From assembly GCA_008012315.1 (NCBI GenBank), contig SSEL01000002.1:124001-188000 (forward strand): a stretch of 64,000 nucleotides of DNA, in the 5' to 3' direction. Source of the stretch: Rhodospirillaceae bacterium (lineage in GTDB: Bacteria > Pseudomonadota > Alphaproteobacteria > Dongiales > Dongiaceae). A model generated the notes under the pieces. It was not told the origin of the DNA. It worked only from the letters and a program-made list of their open reading frames with translations, and made no database searches. Shown here piece after piece: positions 35,165 to 43,745 of this stretch. Within the stretch, counting starts at the first letter, position 1; each line of letters begins with the position of its first letter. Position numbers and translations under genes: made by a program.

Positions 35165-35863
35165 ATGGCAACCTCGACAAGTTCTTTGCGCGTCGTCCCC
35201 AACACGCTGAGTTTGCGGGAACGGGTGACACAAGTGTTGCGCGAAGCCATTCTGAATTTGCATTTCGAACCCGGCGAAAAGCTTGTCGAGCGCCGTCTCT
35301 GCGAAGAGACCGGCGTCAGCCGAACCTGCGTGCGCGAAGCCCTGCGGCATCTCGAAGCCGAAGGCCTGGTCAGGCGAACGCCCACACGCGGCATGTTCGT
35401 CAGCGAAATCGGCCCCGATGAAGCACGCCAGATTTACGAGGTTCGCTCGGTACTTGAATCGGCAATGACCCGCCAGTTCGTCGAGCGGGCCACGGAAAAG
35501 CAGCTCACCGCCCTGATCGCCGCGTTCCGGCGTGTCGAGGTCACCAGTTCCGGCAAGGACTATCTCGCCTATGCCCGCGCGCTGGAAAAATTCTCCGCCT
35601 GCCTGATGGAAGGCGCCGGCAATGAGGTCGCCCACCAGATCCTCGACATGTTGAGTGCCCGAATCACCTATCTGCGCACCATCACCGCGCGCGCCGCGAA
35701 TGGGGAACAGGATTCCGTTCTCGCCTTGCGCAAGGTCATCAAAGCGGTTCAGCAACGCGATGCGGATCTCGCCGAACAGGCCAGCCGCGATTTCGTGCAG
35801 AACTCCGCCACCTTCGCCTTGCAGGTTTTGTTGAAGAACTCGGCCGAAGCTGCCGAGCGATAA
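35165..35863 (+). CDS. GntR/FadR-family (FCD) transcriptional regulator
   Basis: A 232-residue regulator with a winged helix (residues about 10-78, LRERVTQVLREAILNLHFEPGEKLVERRLCEETGVSRTCVREAL pattern) and an FCD domain. It is followed by an aldo/keto reductase, an alpha/beta hydrolase, an LLM monooxygenase and a flavin reductase on the same strand. A TGGTATACCA palindrome 136 bases upstream suggests autoregulation and control of the divergent Dpp operon. The recognition helix resembles that of the GntR at 41721 (VSRTCVREAL versus VSRTVVREVL), so both may read the same operator. AAAGGGA precedes the ATG. Confidence 0.9.
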   Translation: MATSTSSLRVVPNTLSLRERVTQVLREAILNLHFEPGEKLVERRLCEETGVSRTCVREALRHLEAEGLVRRTPTRGMFVSEIGPDEARQIYEVRSVLESAMTRQFVERATEKQLTALIAAFRRVEVTSSGKDYLAYARALEKFSACLMEGAGNEVAHQILDMLSARITYLRTITARAANGEQDSVLALRKVIKAVQQRDADLAEQASRDFVQNSATFALQVLLKNSAEAAER

Positions 35864-35917
35864 GCCAACATCGCATCGCGGTCCTTTACATCACGATCAA
35901 TCCCGAGGAGACGGCAG

Positions 35918-36889
35918 TTGGAATATGTAAAGCTGGGGTCCAGCAATCTGAAAGTATCGAAGCTCTCTCTCGGGGCGATGGGTTTCGGCAGTCATTCCTG
36001 GCGTAAATGGGTATTGGAGTCGGCACAAGCCAAGCCCGTCATCGAGCGATCCCTCGCGCTGGGGATCAATTTCTTCGACACCTGCGACTTCTATTCGCTG
36101 GGCGAAAGCGAAAGGATCTTGGGCGATGCGCTGAAAGGCGTTCCCCGGCACGAAGTGGTGATCGCCACCAAAGTCGGCAATCCGATGCATTCCCATACGA
36201 ATGGACGCGGCTATTCGCGGAAACATATCTTCGACGCGGTCGATGCTTCACTGAAGCGCCTCTCGACCGATTACATCGATCTCTACCAGACCCATATCTG
36301 GGATAACAGCACCAATGTCGAAGAGCTGATGGACGCCTTCGCCGATGTCGTCCGCAGCGGCAAAGTGCTTTACATTGGCGCTACCACGATGCCGGCCTGG
36401 ACATTTTGCACCGCGACCCATATCGCCCGTCAGCGGAATCTGCCGCCGCTTGTCTCCATGCAATGCGAATACAATCCGTGCCATCGCGAATCCGAGCGCG
36501 AGATGATTCCCTTCTGCCGCGCCAATAACATCGCGGTCATTCCCTTCAGCCCGATCGCCCGCGGCTTCCTGTCGGCGAACCGGCAGAAGGTCAAGACGGT
36601 GCGCACGGAAACCGATGATTACGGCCAGCAGCTTTACGGCCGGCCAGTCGATTACCGGGTTTTCGACGCCGTCGATAAGGTCGCCGGCAATCGCGGCATA
36701 TCGTCCTCTCAGGTCGCTCTCGCCTGGACGCTGTCGAAACCCGGCATCACCGCACCGATCTTCGGGGCGACGGATGTGAAGCATGTCGAGGAAGCGGTGG
36801 CTGCCCTTTCGGTCAGGCTGACCGCCGAGGAAATCCAGGTGATCGATGCCGCTTACGAGTCACGGCCGATCCACGCAAGCGGCCATTGA
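35918..36889 (+). CDS. Aldo/keto reductase
   Basis: A 323-residue NADPH-dependent TIM-barrel reductase. The catalytic tetrad is readable: D and Y in FFDTCDFYSLGES, K in IATKVGN, H in YQTHIWD. C-terminal cofactor-binding segment GITAPIFGATDVKHVEEA is typical. The start is a TTG at 35918 with GAGGAG placed 8 bases upstream; no ATG gives the complete barrel start MEYVKLGSSNLKVSKLSLG. It probably reduces an aldehyde or ketone generated in the linked pathway; in Rut-type pathways a reductase disposes of malonic semialdehyde, but that function is not shown here. Confidence 0.9.
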   Translation: MEYVKLGSSNLKVSKLSLGAMGFGSHSWRKWVLESAQAKPVIERSLALGINFFDTCDFYSLGESERILGDALKGVPRHEVVIATKVGNPMHSHTNGRGYSRKHIFDAVDASLKRLSTDYIDLYQTHIWDNSTNVEELMDAFADVVRSGKVLYIGATTMPAWTFCTATHIARQRNLPPLVSMQCEYNPCHRESEREMIPFCRANNIAVIPFSPIARGFLSANRQKVKTVRTETDDYGQQLYGRPVDYRVFDAVDKVAGNRGISSSQVALAWTLSKPGITAPIFGATDVKHVEEAVAALSVRLTAEEIQVIDAAYESRPIHASGH

Positions 36890-36893
36890 AGCA

Positions 36894-37787
36894 ATGTCGA
36901 ACGCAGCGACGCCGGAACGACTTAACCCGCCGCCCAATCAGCGGCGGGTACCGATCGGCGGATTGGATACCTTCCTCTACGAAGCCGGTGCCGGCGATCC
37001 CGTTCTGCTGCTGCATGGCGCCAGCATCGCGGTCGATGCCTGGCTGACCTGGTTCCGCTGCTTCGAGCCTTTGGCGAAAAGCCGGCGCGTCATTTCATAT
37101 GACCAGCCCTGTTTCGGCCGAACCGCGATTCCCGCCGATGGCGGCTATCTGGATCGCGAGAAAAGAGCCGAGCATGCACAAGCCGTCCTGGATTATCTGG
37201 ATCTGCCAACTGTCACGCTGGTCGGACATTCCGAAGGCGGCTTCATCGCGACCAGGCTTGCAATCCAAAATCCGGACCGCGTGAAGAAACTTGTCATCGT
37301 CACCAGTGGCGGCACCTCGCCGCGCTTGAACGATGCGCGGGACGCCGGCTGGATGGCAGCCTCGGCCGAGACCTATGACTATGCCGGCAGAAGTGTGGAC
37401 GAAGATACTTACGTTCGCACTGAAGGACATCTGCGCACCAAACAGGATCCCGCCTTCGAAACCGTCCTGCGGCAGAATTTCCGGCAGGCGCGCGATTCCG
37501 GCAGCACCGACTGCCTGTTGCGTCACGCCGCCGGCAGTTCGGGCAATGCGGGATATGAAAACTACACGGCCGTTCAGGAACGGGCGATTTTTCCCTTCCT
37601 GCCCCATCTCACCTGTCCCACCCTTCTTGTCTGGGCCGGTAGCGACGCAACCGTGCCGGTCGCCCGTGGCCTGGCGCTTGCCGACCTCATCCCCAATTCG
37701 GAAATGCATGTCTTCCCGCGCGCCGGGCACTGGGTCATGCACGAGGAGGCCGCCGGCTTCAACAACCTGCTCGATTCCTGGATTTGA
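36894..37787 (+). CDS. Alpha/beta hydrolase (MhpC-like)
   Basis: A 297-residue alpha/beta hydrolase more distant from the three related hydrolases in the window. The nucleophile is the Ser of VGHSEGG, the acid is the Asp of WAGSDATVP and the His is in RAGHWVMHE; the oxyanion HG of LLLHGAS is present. It resembles meta-cleavage product hydrolases that break C-C bonds in ring-opened aromatics. It starts 4 bases after the aldo/keto reductase stop. Its substrate is unknown. Confidence 0.87.
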   Translation: MSNAATPERLNPPPNQRRVPIGGLDTFLYEAGAGDPVLLLHGASIAVDAWLTWFRCFEPLAKSRRVISYDQPCFGRTAIPADGGYLDREKRAEHAQAVLDYLDLPTVTLVGHSEGGFIATRLAIQNPDRVKKLVIVTSGGTSPRLNDARDAGWMAASAETYDYAGRSVDEDTYVRTEGHLRTKQDPAFETVLRQNFRQARDSGSTDCLLRHAAGSSGNAGYENYTAVQERAIFPFLPHLTCPTLLVWAGSDATVPVARGLALADLIPNSEMHVFPRAGHWVMHEEAAGFNNLLDSWI

Positions 37788-37799
37788 CGCCCCTCCCTA

Positions 37800-37831
37800 C
37801 GCAGTGCCGCTCCCTCACGGGCGGCACTGCG
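37800..37831. terminator. 11-bp hairpin after the MhpC-like hydrolase gene
   Basis: CGCAGTGCCGC (37800-37810), a 10-base loop, GCGGCACTGCG (37821-37831). It has no T-run but marks the end of the GntR-reductase-hydrolase unit, before a new promoter for the LLM pair. Confidence 0.55.
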
Positions 37832-37889
37832 GATATTCCCGATCACCCCTTAACTGAATTAATCGCAAAAGAAGCTGGCGCGCCCAGCC

Positions 37890-37928
37890 TTGACGGAATA
37901 CGTTCAATCCGTCATATTGTATACCAAC
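37890..37928 (+). promoter_or_regulatory. Promoter with overlapping GntR-type operator
   Basis: TTGACG (37890-37895), a 17-base spacer and CATATT (37913-37918) form a good sigma-70 promoter 50 bases before the LLM gene. TTGTATACCAA (37917-37927) overlaps the -10 region, the position expected for a repressor. The box matches those before both FCD-type GntR genes. Confidence 0.6.
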
Positions 37929-37967
37929 ATACAGACTCCCTAGCGCCCGAGAACAAGGAGAAACGCG

Positions 37968-39152
37968 ATGAAGTTCGGTTACGCCCAGGTCCCGCATGAC
38001 GTCACGAAGTCGCGGCCCTATACCAACCTCCTGGACGAACTTCGGGAACTTGCGGAATATTGCGACGAAGCCGGTTTCAGCACCTTCTGGTTGCCGGAGC
38101 ACCATTTCAGCATCTGGGGCCGCGAAATGCTGCCGAACCCGCTGCTGGTCGCGGCCGATATTGCCGCCCGCACGAAGCGCATCCGCATCGGCCTGGGCGC
38201 TGCCATCATCACTTTCTGGCATCCGCTCCGCCTTGCCGAAGATCTCGCGCTGCTCGATCAGATCAGCAACGGCCGCCTGGAAATCGGCTTCGGCCGGGGC
38301 AATTACGGGCTCGAGGCGACCAATCTCAACCCTGCCGCCGATCCGAATAATCAGCAGGCGAATTTCAAGATCTTCGAGGAATCCATCGGCGTCGTTCGTG
38401 CCGCGCTCGGCAATCAGCGCTTCTCGTATAAGGGCGACTTCTATCAGTTTCCGGCACCGGGCTTCAAAGCTGACCGAGCGCATACCATCAACGATCCCGC
38501 TTATGTCGATCCGCAGACCAACGAGCTGATCAAGCTCAGCCTCATTCCGGGTGCGAAGCAGAAGCCGATGCCGCCGATGTGGCTGATGGTCAGCGAATCG
38601 CACGAGACCATGCGCTTCGCCGCCCAGAACGACATGGGCATGGTGATGTGGCGGCCGACTGTACAGACGCTCAAGGAGCGGCTGAAATTCTATCAATCGG
38701 CCTATCGCGAGATTCATGGCATCGATATCCCGCTCGGCGCAAAGGCGGCGATTTCCCGCGACACCTTCGTTGCGGAAAGCGCAGCGGAAGCTCGCAAGAT
38801 TGCCGAAGGTCCGCTGATGGGCGCCCTGAACTTCTCGAACTGGCGCGGCCCGCGGATTTATCTCAATCCGGGCGAGACGCTTGAGGCCGAGCAGGAAGCG
38901 GAACTGAAGAAGAAACTGACCTTCGAATTCGTCGACAAGCGCAGCCTGTTCTTCGGCTCGCCGGACGAGGTCATCGAACGGGTCAAGGAACTCTATACGG
39001 AAACCCGCATGGAAGAGATCATCTTCCATTGCTCCTGGCCGGGCCTCGCCCATGAGCATGCGCGCCGCAGCTGCAAGATGCTGACCGAGCATGTCTTCCC
39101 GGCCCTGCGGGCCTGGCACGCCAAGACCTTTCCGGCTGAGGCCGCCGCATGA
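37968..39152 (+). CDS. LLM-class flavin-dependent monooxygenase, copy 2
   Basis: A 394-residue luciferase-like monooxygenase, about 50 residues longer than the other two because of an insertion around residues 165-200 (HTINDPAYVDPQTNELIKL). The barrel motifs FWLPEHHFSIWG, IRIGLGAAIITFWHPLRLAED and NGRLEIGFGRGNYG are present. Its stop codon overlaps the start of a flavin reductase gene (ATGA), so it is clearly half of a two-component monooxygenase. AAGGAGA lies 8 bases before the ATG. The substrate is unknown; an N-heterocycle or amine is plausible from the neighbourhood. Confidence 0.9.
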   Translation: MKFGYAQVPHDVTKSRPYTNLLDELRELAEYCDEAGFSTFWLPEHHFSIWGREMLPNPLLVAADIAARTKRIRIGLGAAIITFWHPLRLAEDLALLDQISNGRLEIGFGRGNYGLEATNLNPAADPNNQQANFKIFEESIGVVRAALGNQRFSYKGDFYQFPAPGFKADRAHTINDPAYVDPQTNELIKLSLIPGAKQKPMPPMWLMVSESHETMRFAAQNDMGMVMWRPTVQTLKERLKFYQSAYREIHGIDIPLGAKAAISRDTFVAESAAEARKIAEGPLMGALNFSNWRGPRIYLNPGETLEAEQEAELKKKLTFEFVDKRSLFFGSPDEVIERVKELYTETRMEEIIFHCSWPGLAHEHARRSCKMLTEHVFPALRAWHAKTFPAEAAA

Positions 39153-39712
39153 AGCAGATGGAATTAGTCAACGCCGCGGCTGACACCATGCCTTCTTTGA
39201 AAATCCCGCCGGCAGCCGGACAAACTGCCGGTCCCGCCGCCACCGAGTTTCGTCATGCTCTGGGCCATTTCGCCACCGGGGTCACTGTGATAACGGCGCT
39301 TGACGAAAACGGTTCGCTTCAGGGGCTGACGGCAAATGCCGTCAGCTCCGTTTCCCTCGATCCGCCGCTGATCCTCGCCTGCATCACCTATACGGCGCGT
39401 TCGTTCAGCGTGCTGGAGCGACGCCGTGCGTTTTCCCTTCATATCCTGGCCGAAGGTCAGGCGCAGGTGGCGAAAGATTTCGCCTCGAATGCCGAACGCT
39501 CCAGCATCTGCGCCTGGAAGACCACGGAGCGCGGCCTGCCGCTGCTGTCGGAATTCCACGTCGCGCTGGAATGCAGCATCGAGCAAATCTATCCGGGCGG
39601 TGATCACGGCATCGTCGTCGCCCGTGTCCATCAGATCCATCATGGCGACAAGGATGTCGGCCCCCTGCTCTACTACAAAGGCAAGATGACGCCGTGGAGC
39701 AACGTCGCATAG
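39149..39712 (+). CDS. Flavin reductase of two-component monooxygenase
   Basis: A 187-residue FMN-binding split-barrel reductase (RutF/HpaC type). The motifs FRHALGHFATGVTVIT, GLTANAVSSVSLDPPLILAC and GDHGIVVARV are present. It supplies reduced flavin to the LLM enzyme with which its start overlaps by 4 bases. It is related to the reductase domain of the fusion at 24539 but lacks the Nudix-like part. Confidence 0.92.
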   Translation: MKQMELVNAAADTMPSLKIPPAAGQTAGPAATEFRHALGHFATGVTVITALDENGSLQGLTANAVSSVSLDPPLILACITYTARSFSVLERRRAFSLHILAEGQAQVAKDFASNAERSSICAWKTTERGLPLLSEFHVALECSIEQIYPGGDHGIVVARVHQIHHGDKDVGPLLYYKGKMTPWSNVA

Positions 39713-39762
39713 CACGCTCGTTGCCTGTATAGGGCTTGGGCAATAGATCGCAGGTCACCGTG

Positions 39763-40428
39763 CTATTCTAACGTCGCCGGCTTCTTTTTGCGGCCTTTAT
39801 CGGCTTGCATCACCGAGACAAGGCCCGCAGCGAGATCGTCCAGAGTGAGATCAGCCAAGGGATCGGCATGCGTGACGGCATCGGCTTCTCCATGCTGCCC
39901 GGCGGCATCGGATGAGAAGCGTTTCGCCAGACTCTCGGCACGCGCCAGTGCCTGCTTGATATTACCCGCCATCCGCTGCACACGTTCGAGGTCGTCGGGA
40001 TAGCGGCTGATCAGGTCGATCGAGGCGGAGATCACCGCCAGCATATTATTGATGTCATGCACGAGGCCCTGTGCGCTCGCCGCCGCCATACCGTTCTCGG
40101 GTAATTGCAAGTCGCCGGCATGCTGTACGGTGACGGCAAAGCCCAGGACGCTACCGCCCGCATCATGGAGGGCGTGAATCTCGAGATTGGCGCAAAAATG
40201 GCCGCCATCTTTCCGCAGCAGCCAGCCCGTTTGCCGTGACCGCCCCTGTTTCTCCGCCGCCAGCAGCGCCGCCGGCACCTGTGCTGCGCGATCCTCATCG
40301 CTGAACAGGCGGTCGAAGGATTGCCCGACGATCTCGGTTGCCGCATATCCCTGGAGATCTCGCGCGCCGGCGGTACAGCTTAGGATCCGACCCTCGGCAT
40401 CCACCATGTAAACCGCGACTTCGACCAT
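39763..40428 (-). CDS. PAS protein with H-box but no kinase domain
   Basis: A 221-residue cytoplasmic protein. Residues about 1-110 form a PAS domain (VYMVDAEGRILSCTAGARDLQGY to GFAVTVQH). Residues about 115-175 resemble the dimerisation helix of hybrid-type histidine kinases, with H-box HDINNMLAVISASIDLI. The ATP-binding domain (N, G1, G2 boxes) that should follow is missing; the tail is Asp/Ala-rich and ends KKKPATLE. It cannot phosphorylate itself alone. It may be a phosphotransfer or sensing partner, or a decayed kinase. It is convergent with the flavin reductase gene. Confidence 0.75.
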   Translation of the reverse strand: MVEVAVYMVDAEGRILSCTAGARDLQGYAATEIVGQSFDRLFSDEDRAAQVPAALLAAEKQGRSRQTGWLLRKDGGHFCANLEIHALHDAGGSVLGFAVTVQHAGDLQLPENGMAAASAQGLVHDINNMLAVISASIDLISRYPDDLERVQRMAGNIKQALARAESLAKRFSSDAAGQHGEADAVTHADPLADLTLDDLAAGLVSVMQADKGRKKKPATLE

Positions 40429-40605
40429 GGAACGGACTTTCTGGAAACACAGGACCGGTTACCACATTAAGCAAAACTGATAATGGCGCAACCTGGGGAA
40501 ATGTTCCCGCGAGTCACCGTTGGCATGAAATTTTCATCGCCGAGATTGCTGGAACACGCGATACGAAGCGCGCATTAGGCTTAAAAGCCCATCCCCTCAA
40601 TAAAT

Positions 40606-40645
40606 CGGGCGGCAGATCGATCCTTTCGGATCGGTCAGCCGCCCG
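40606..40645. terminator. Hairpin after the third LLM gene
   Basis: CGGGCGGC (40606-40613) pairs with GCCGCCCG (40638-40645), with an inner GATCC-TTTC-GGATC stem. On the minus strand it follows the LLM gene and is trailed by ATTTATTG, so it is probably its terminator. The rest of the gap 40429-40668 shows nothing clear. Confidence 0.6.
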
Positions 40646-40668
40646 CTAACGAATCCGATCAATGATGG

Positions 40669-41703
40669 TTAAGCGAAAGCCGGCATCACTTCCTTGATGA
40701 AAAGCTCGAGCGACCGCTTCTGCTCCTTCATGCCGAGGCCGAAGCTGGCGCAATAGATGAACTGATCGACACCCAAAGCTTCATAGGGCTTCAGCTTGGC
40801 GATCACCTGATCGGGCGTGCCGAATATCAGGTTCTGCCGCATCGCCTCACGGTCGAATTCCGCCCGGCTGTTGAGCGCCTCGAGATCGATTTCTTCCGCA
40901 AAGCCATCGGTAACGCCGCCGAGATTCTTGAAGAGATTCTCGAAACGACCGGTTTGCCGGATGGCGGCGTCGAGCGGGATATCGGCCTGATCCACGCGGT
41001 CATAGACGGCGGTATAGCGCATCGTCGAAAAGATCGGACGACGGGCGCCGGGATTGGCGCTCAGCGCTTCCTTGAAACGTCCCATATAGGTCTCGACCTC
41101 CGCGAAAGGACGCGACAGGGCCCAGGACATGATGTTGCAGTTGTTCTTGATGGCCCAGTCATATGTGGCCGGCGAGCGTGCCGCGACCCAGATAGGGACG
41201 TCGCGCTGCAACGGCTTCGGGGCCGAGGTCGACCTGGGAAACGACCAGTATTTGCCGTGATGCTCGTAATCCCCCTCCCAGAGCTTCAGCACCGCCGGCA
41301 GCAGTTCCTGCATATAAAGATAGCCCTCACCCTGCTTCACGCCCGGCGCCATGCGATCGAATTCGCGCTGATAGGCGCCGCTGCCGATGCCGAATTCCAG
41401 ACGACCGCCGCTATAGAGATCGAACAGCGCCGCCTCGCCGGCCAGGCGAATGGGATTCCAATAGGGCGCCACGACCACGGCGGAACCGAGGCGGATACGC
41501 GACGTATGGGCCGCCCACCAGGTGAGCATCATGAAAGGATTGGGCGCGATCGACAATTCAAGAGCATGATGCTCTGCGGCCCAGGCGATTTCGAAACCGC
41601 CCTCATCGGCCATCTGCACCATCTCCAATACATGGCGCTCGATATCCCTGACGTCTTCCTCAGGCGTCAACCGCTCCATATTGATGACGAGCTGAAACTT
41701 CAT
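40669..41703 (-). CDS. LLM-class flavin-dependent monooxygenase, copy 3
   Basis: A 344-residue luciferase-like monooxygenase and close paralogue of the protein at 23372; they share AEHHALELSIAPNPF, VVVAPYWNPIRLAGEAALFDLYS, RLEFGIGSGAYQREFDRMA and LFGTPDQVIAKL. It begins 17 bases after a GntR gene on the same strand and has no flavin reductase next to it, so it may borrow FMNH2 from one of the two reductases in the window. Confidence 0.9.
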   Translation of the reverse strand: MKFQLVINMERLTPEEDVRDIERHVLEMVQMADEGGFEIAWAAEHHALELSIAPNPFMMLTWWAAHTSRIRLGSAVVVAPYWNPIRLAGEAALFDLYSGGRLEFGIGSGAYQREFDRMAPGVKQGEGYLYMQELLPAVLKLWEGDYEHHGKYWSFPRSTSAPKPLQRDVPIWVAARSPATYDWAIKNNCNIMSWALSRPFAEVETYMGRFKEALSANPGARRPIFSTMRYTAVYDRVDQADIPLDAAIRQTGRFENLFKNLGGVTDGFAEEIDLEALNSRAEFDREAMRQNLIFGTPDQVIAKLKPYEALGVDQFIYCASFGLGMKEQKRSLELFIKEVMPAFA

Positions 41704-41720
41704 CTGCTTCTCCGGGGGTA

Positions 41721-42461
41721 CTAGCTAAGATTTTCTTTTGTAAGCGGCCGGTCTTCCGCTGCCGCGGCTTCGAGCTCGGCAAAGGTGCGCTGCGCTGCTG
41801 CCGACGCTTCCTGGACATGCGCGACAGCGGCCGCCCGCGCTGCTTCCGGATCGCCCGCGGCGATCGCCGCATAGATCCGTTTCATCTCGCCGACTGAGAT
41901 GGTCGGCCGGTTCGACAGGCGGATGGTCATGGCGCGCAGCGTGTTGATGCGGACATAGAGGCTTTCGACGACTTTCCAGGCGACCGTCTTCTGCGACACC
42001 GCGAAGACATGCTGGTAGAAACGGGCGGTGGCTTTCATCGATAGCCGCGCGTCACCGGTATCGCGCGCCGTTCCCAGATCATCGATTGCCTGTTTGAGGA
42101 TCTTCAGATCGGCCCGCGTCGCGTGTTCGGCGCAGGCCGCCGCCGCCATGCCTTCCAGCAGCATGCGGATCTCGTAGATCTGCTCGGCTTCTTCCGGCTT
42201 GATCCGCGTGACCGCCGGGCCGGTCGGCGTAATCTCGACCAATCCTTCGGCTTCGAGAAAGCGCAAGACTTCCCGCACCACGGTGCGGCTGACACCCAGT
42301 TGCGCACAAAGTGTGCGCTCGACCAGCCGCTCGCCCGGGGCAAAGCGTAAATCCAGGATCGCCTCGCGCATCGCATCCTGCACCAATTCGCGCAGATTTT
42401 GCGGCCGTTCTATGCGAAGCGCCGAGATCGCCTTGTGGTCGGGAGGATTGTTGCTTGTCAT
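41721..42461 (-). CDS. GntR/FadR-family (FCD) transcriptional regulator
   Basis: A 246-residue regulator: winged helix (residues about 18-85, MREAILDLRFAPGERLVERTLC pattern) and FCD domain with an Ala/Glu-rich C-terminal extension. The ATG at 42461 was chosen over upstream starts because the frame further upstream crosses the operator region. A perfect 14-base palindrome lies 6 bases before the start codon, so the protein very probably represses itself. It is cotranscribed with the LLM gene and divergent from a binding-protein gene. Confidence 0.88.
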   Translation of the reverse strand: MTSNNPPDHKAISALRIERPQNLRELVQDAMREAILDLRFAPGERLVERTLCAQLGVSRTVVREVLRFLEAEGLVEITPTGPAVTRIKPEEAEQIYEIRMLLEGMAAAACAEHATRADLKILKQAIDDLGTARDTGDARLSMKATARFYQHVFAVSQKTVAWKVVESLYVRINTLRAMTIRLSNRPTISVGEMKRIYAAIAAGDPEAARAAAVAHVQEASAAAQRTFAELEAAAAEDRPLTKENLS

Positions 42462-42466
42462 GATAG

Positions 42467-42480
42467 TATGGTATACCATA
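42467..42480. promoter_or_regulatory. Palindromic operator TATGGTATACCATA
   Basis: TATGGTATACCATA is its own reverse complement. It lies between the GntR gene (start 42461) and the divergent PotD-like gene (start 42565). Related boxes occur at 34933, 35020 and 37917. The TGGTATACCA core is like known sites of FadR/VanR-subfamily GntR regulators. Confidence 0.75.
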
Positions 42481-42564
42481 ATAGAACATGCAGCGCAAGA
42501 ATACTCATCCACGGTGGATGGTGTGCGCCCCAAAGGGCCATCGTTGCATGGTGGGAGGTAATGA

Positions 42565-43599
42565 ATGGTTAGCCGCAGGCAGTTTCTAGGTACGGCCGGC
42601 TCGCTGTCCGCCCTCGCCCTTCTGAAGGCGAAATGGGCGCGGGCCGCCGGCAGCGATCTCGTTTTCACCAGTTGGGGCGGGACGACTCAGGAAGCTCAGA
42701 TGAACGCATGGGCAAAACCCCTGGCCGAGAAAAGCGGCATAAACGTCGTGCAGGACGGGCCGACCGATTACGGCAAGCTCAAGGCCATGATCGACAGTGG
42801 CAACGTCACCTGGGACGTCGTCGATGTCGAACAGGATTACGGCGTCTGGGCCGGCGCCGCGGGCCAGCTGGAACCGCTCGATTTCTCGATCATCAAGCGC
42901 GACGAGATCGATCCGCGCTTCGTGACGGATTATGCCGTCGGCAGCTTCTTCTATGCCTATGTGCTGGGTTACAACAGCCAGACCTATGGCGACCGGAAGC
43001 CGGCAACCTGGGCGGATCTCTTCGATCTCAAGAAATTTCCGGGCAAGCGAACCTTCTACAAATGGTCGGCCCCGGGCAATCTCGAGATCCCGCTTCTTGC
43101 CGACGGCGTGAAGCCTGAAGAGCTCTATCCGCTCGATATCGATCGCGCCTTGAAGAAACTCGACACGATCAAGCAGCAGATCGTCTGGTGGAGCACCGGT
43201 GCACAATCGCAGCAGCTCCTCGCCTCCGGCGAAACGCCGATGGGCATGATGTGGAACGGCCGCGTCGCCGCCTTGCTGCAGGATGGCGCGCCCGTCGATA
43301 TGACCTGGGAGCAGAATCTGACCGCTGCCGACCTCCTGGTCGTGCCGAAAGGTACGAAAAACAAGGAAGCGGCGATGCGTTTCCTCGCTTACGCCGTGAG
43401 CCCGGAGGGCCAAGCGGAAATGGCGAAGCTCAGCGGCTATGCGCCGACCAATATTCACTCGGCAGATCTGCTCGACGAAAAGATCCGCAAGACCCTGCCG
43501 GATCAATATAAATCGCAGAACGTGCCGATGGACATCAACTACTGGGCCCAGCATCGCGATGAGATCGCCAAGCGCTGGTACGACTGGCAGGTGGCCTGA
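42565..43599 (+). CDS. Orphan PotD-like substrate-binding protein
   Basis: A 344-residue extracellular binding protein with a Tat-type signal (MVSRRQFLGTAG..., probable cleavage after WARAAG). The mature protein resembles the Pot-type binding protein at 22181 (TSWGGTTQEAQ, WDVVDVEQDY, GAQSQQLLASGE, LVVPKGTKNKEAA). There is no permease or ATPase gene nearby, so it may dock to the Pot-type membrane complex encoded 20 kb to the left. GGGAGGT precedes the ATG. A GntR operator lies on its promoter side. Confidence 0.88.
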   Translation: MVSRRQFLGTAGSLSALALLKAKWARAAGSDLVFTSWGGTTQEAQMNAWAKPLAEKSGINVVQDGPTDYGKLKAMIDSGNVTWDVVDVEQDYGVWAGAAGQLEPLDFSIIKRDEIDPRFVTDYAVGSFFYAYVLGYNSQTYGDRKPATWADLFDLKKFPGKRTFYKWSAPGNLEIPLLADGVKPEELYPLDIDRALKKLDTIKQQIVWWSTGAQSQQLLASGETPMGMMWNGRVAALLQDGAPVDMTWEQNLTAADLLVVPKGTKNKEAAMRFLAYAVSPEGQAEMAKLSGYAPTNIHSADLLDEKIRKTLPDQYKSQNVPMDINYWAQHRDEIAKRWYDWQVA

Positions 43600-43745
43600 T
43601 CTTCAATCCCTGGAAGGCGCGCCGATATCCACGGCGGCAACGGGCGCGCCTTCCCTTGCACAATATCGGATTTGACTTTCGCAAGCCGCTGAGTCTCAGC
43701 CATCTGGCCTCTCTTTTTTGGCGCCTCAGCACGGTATCACCTCAA

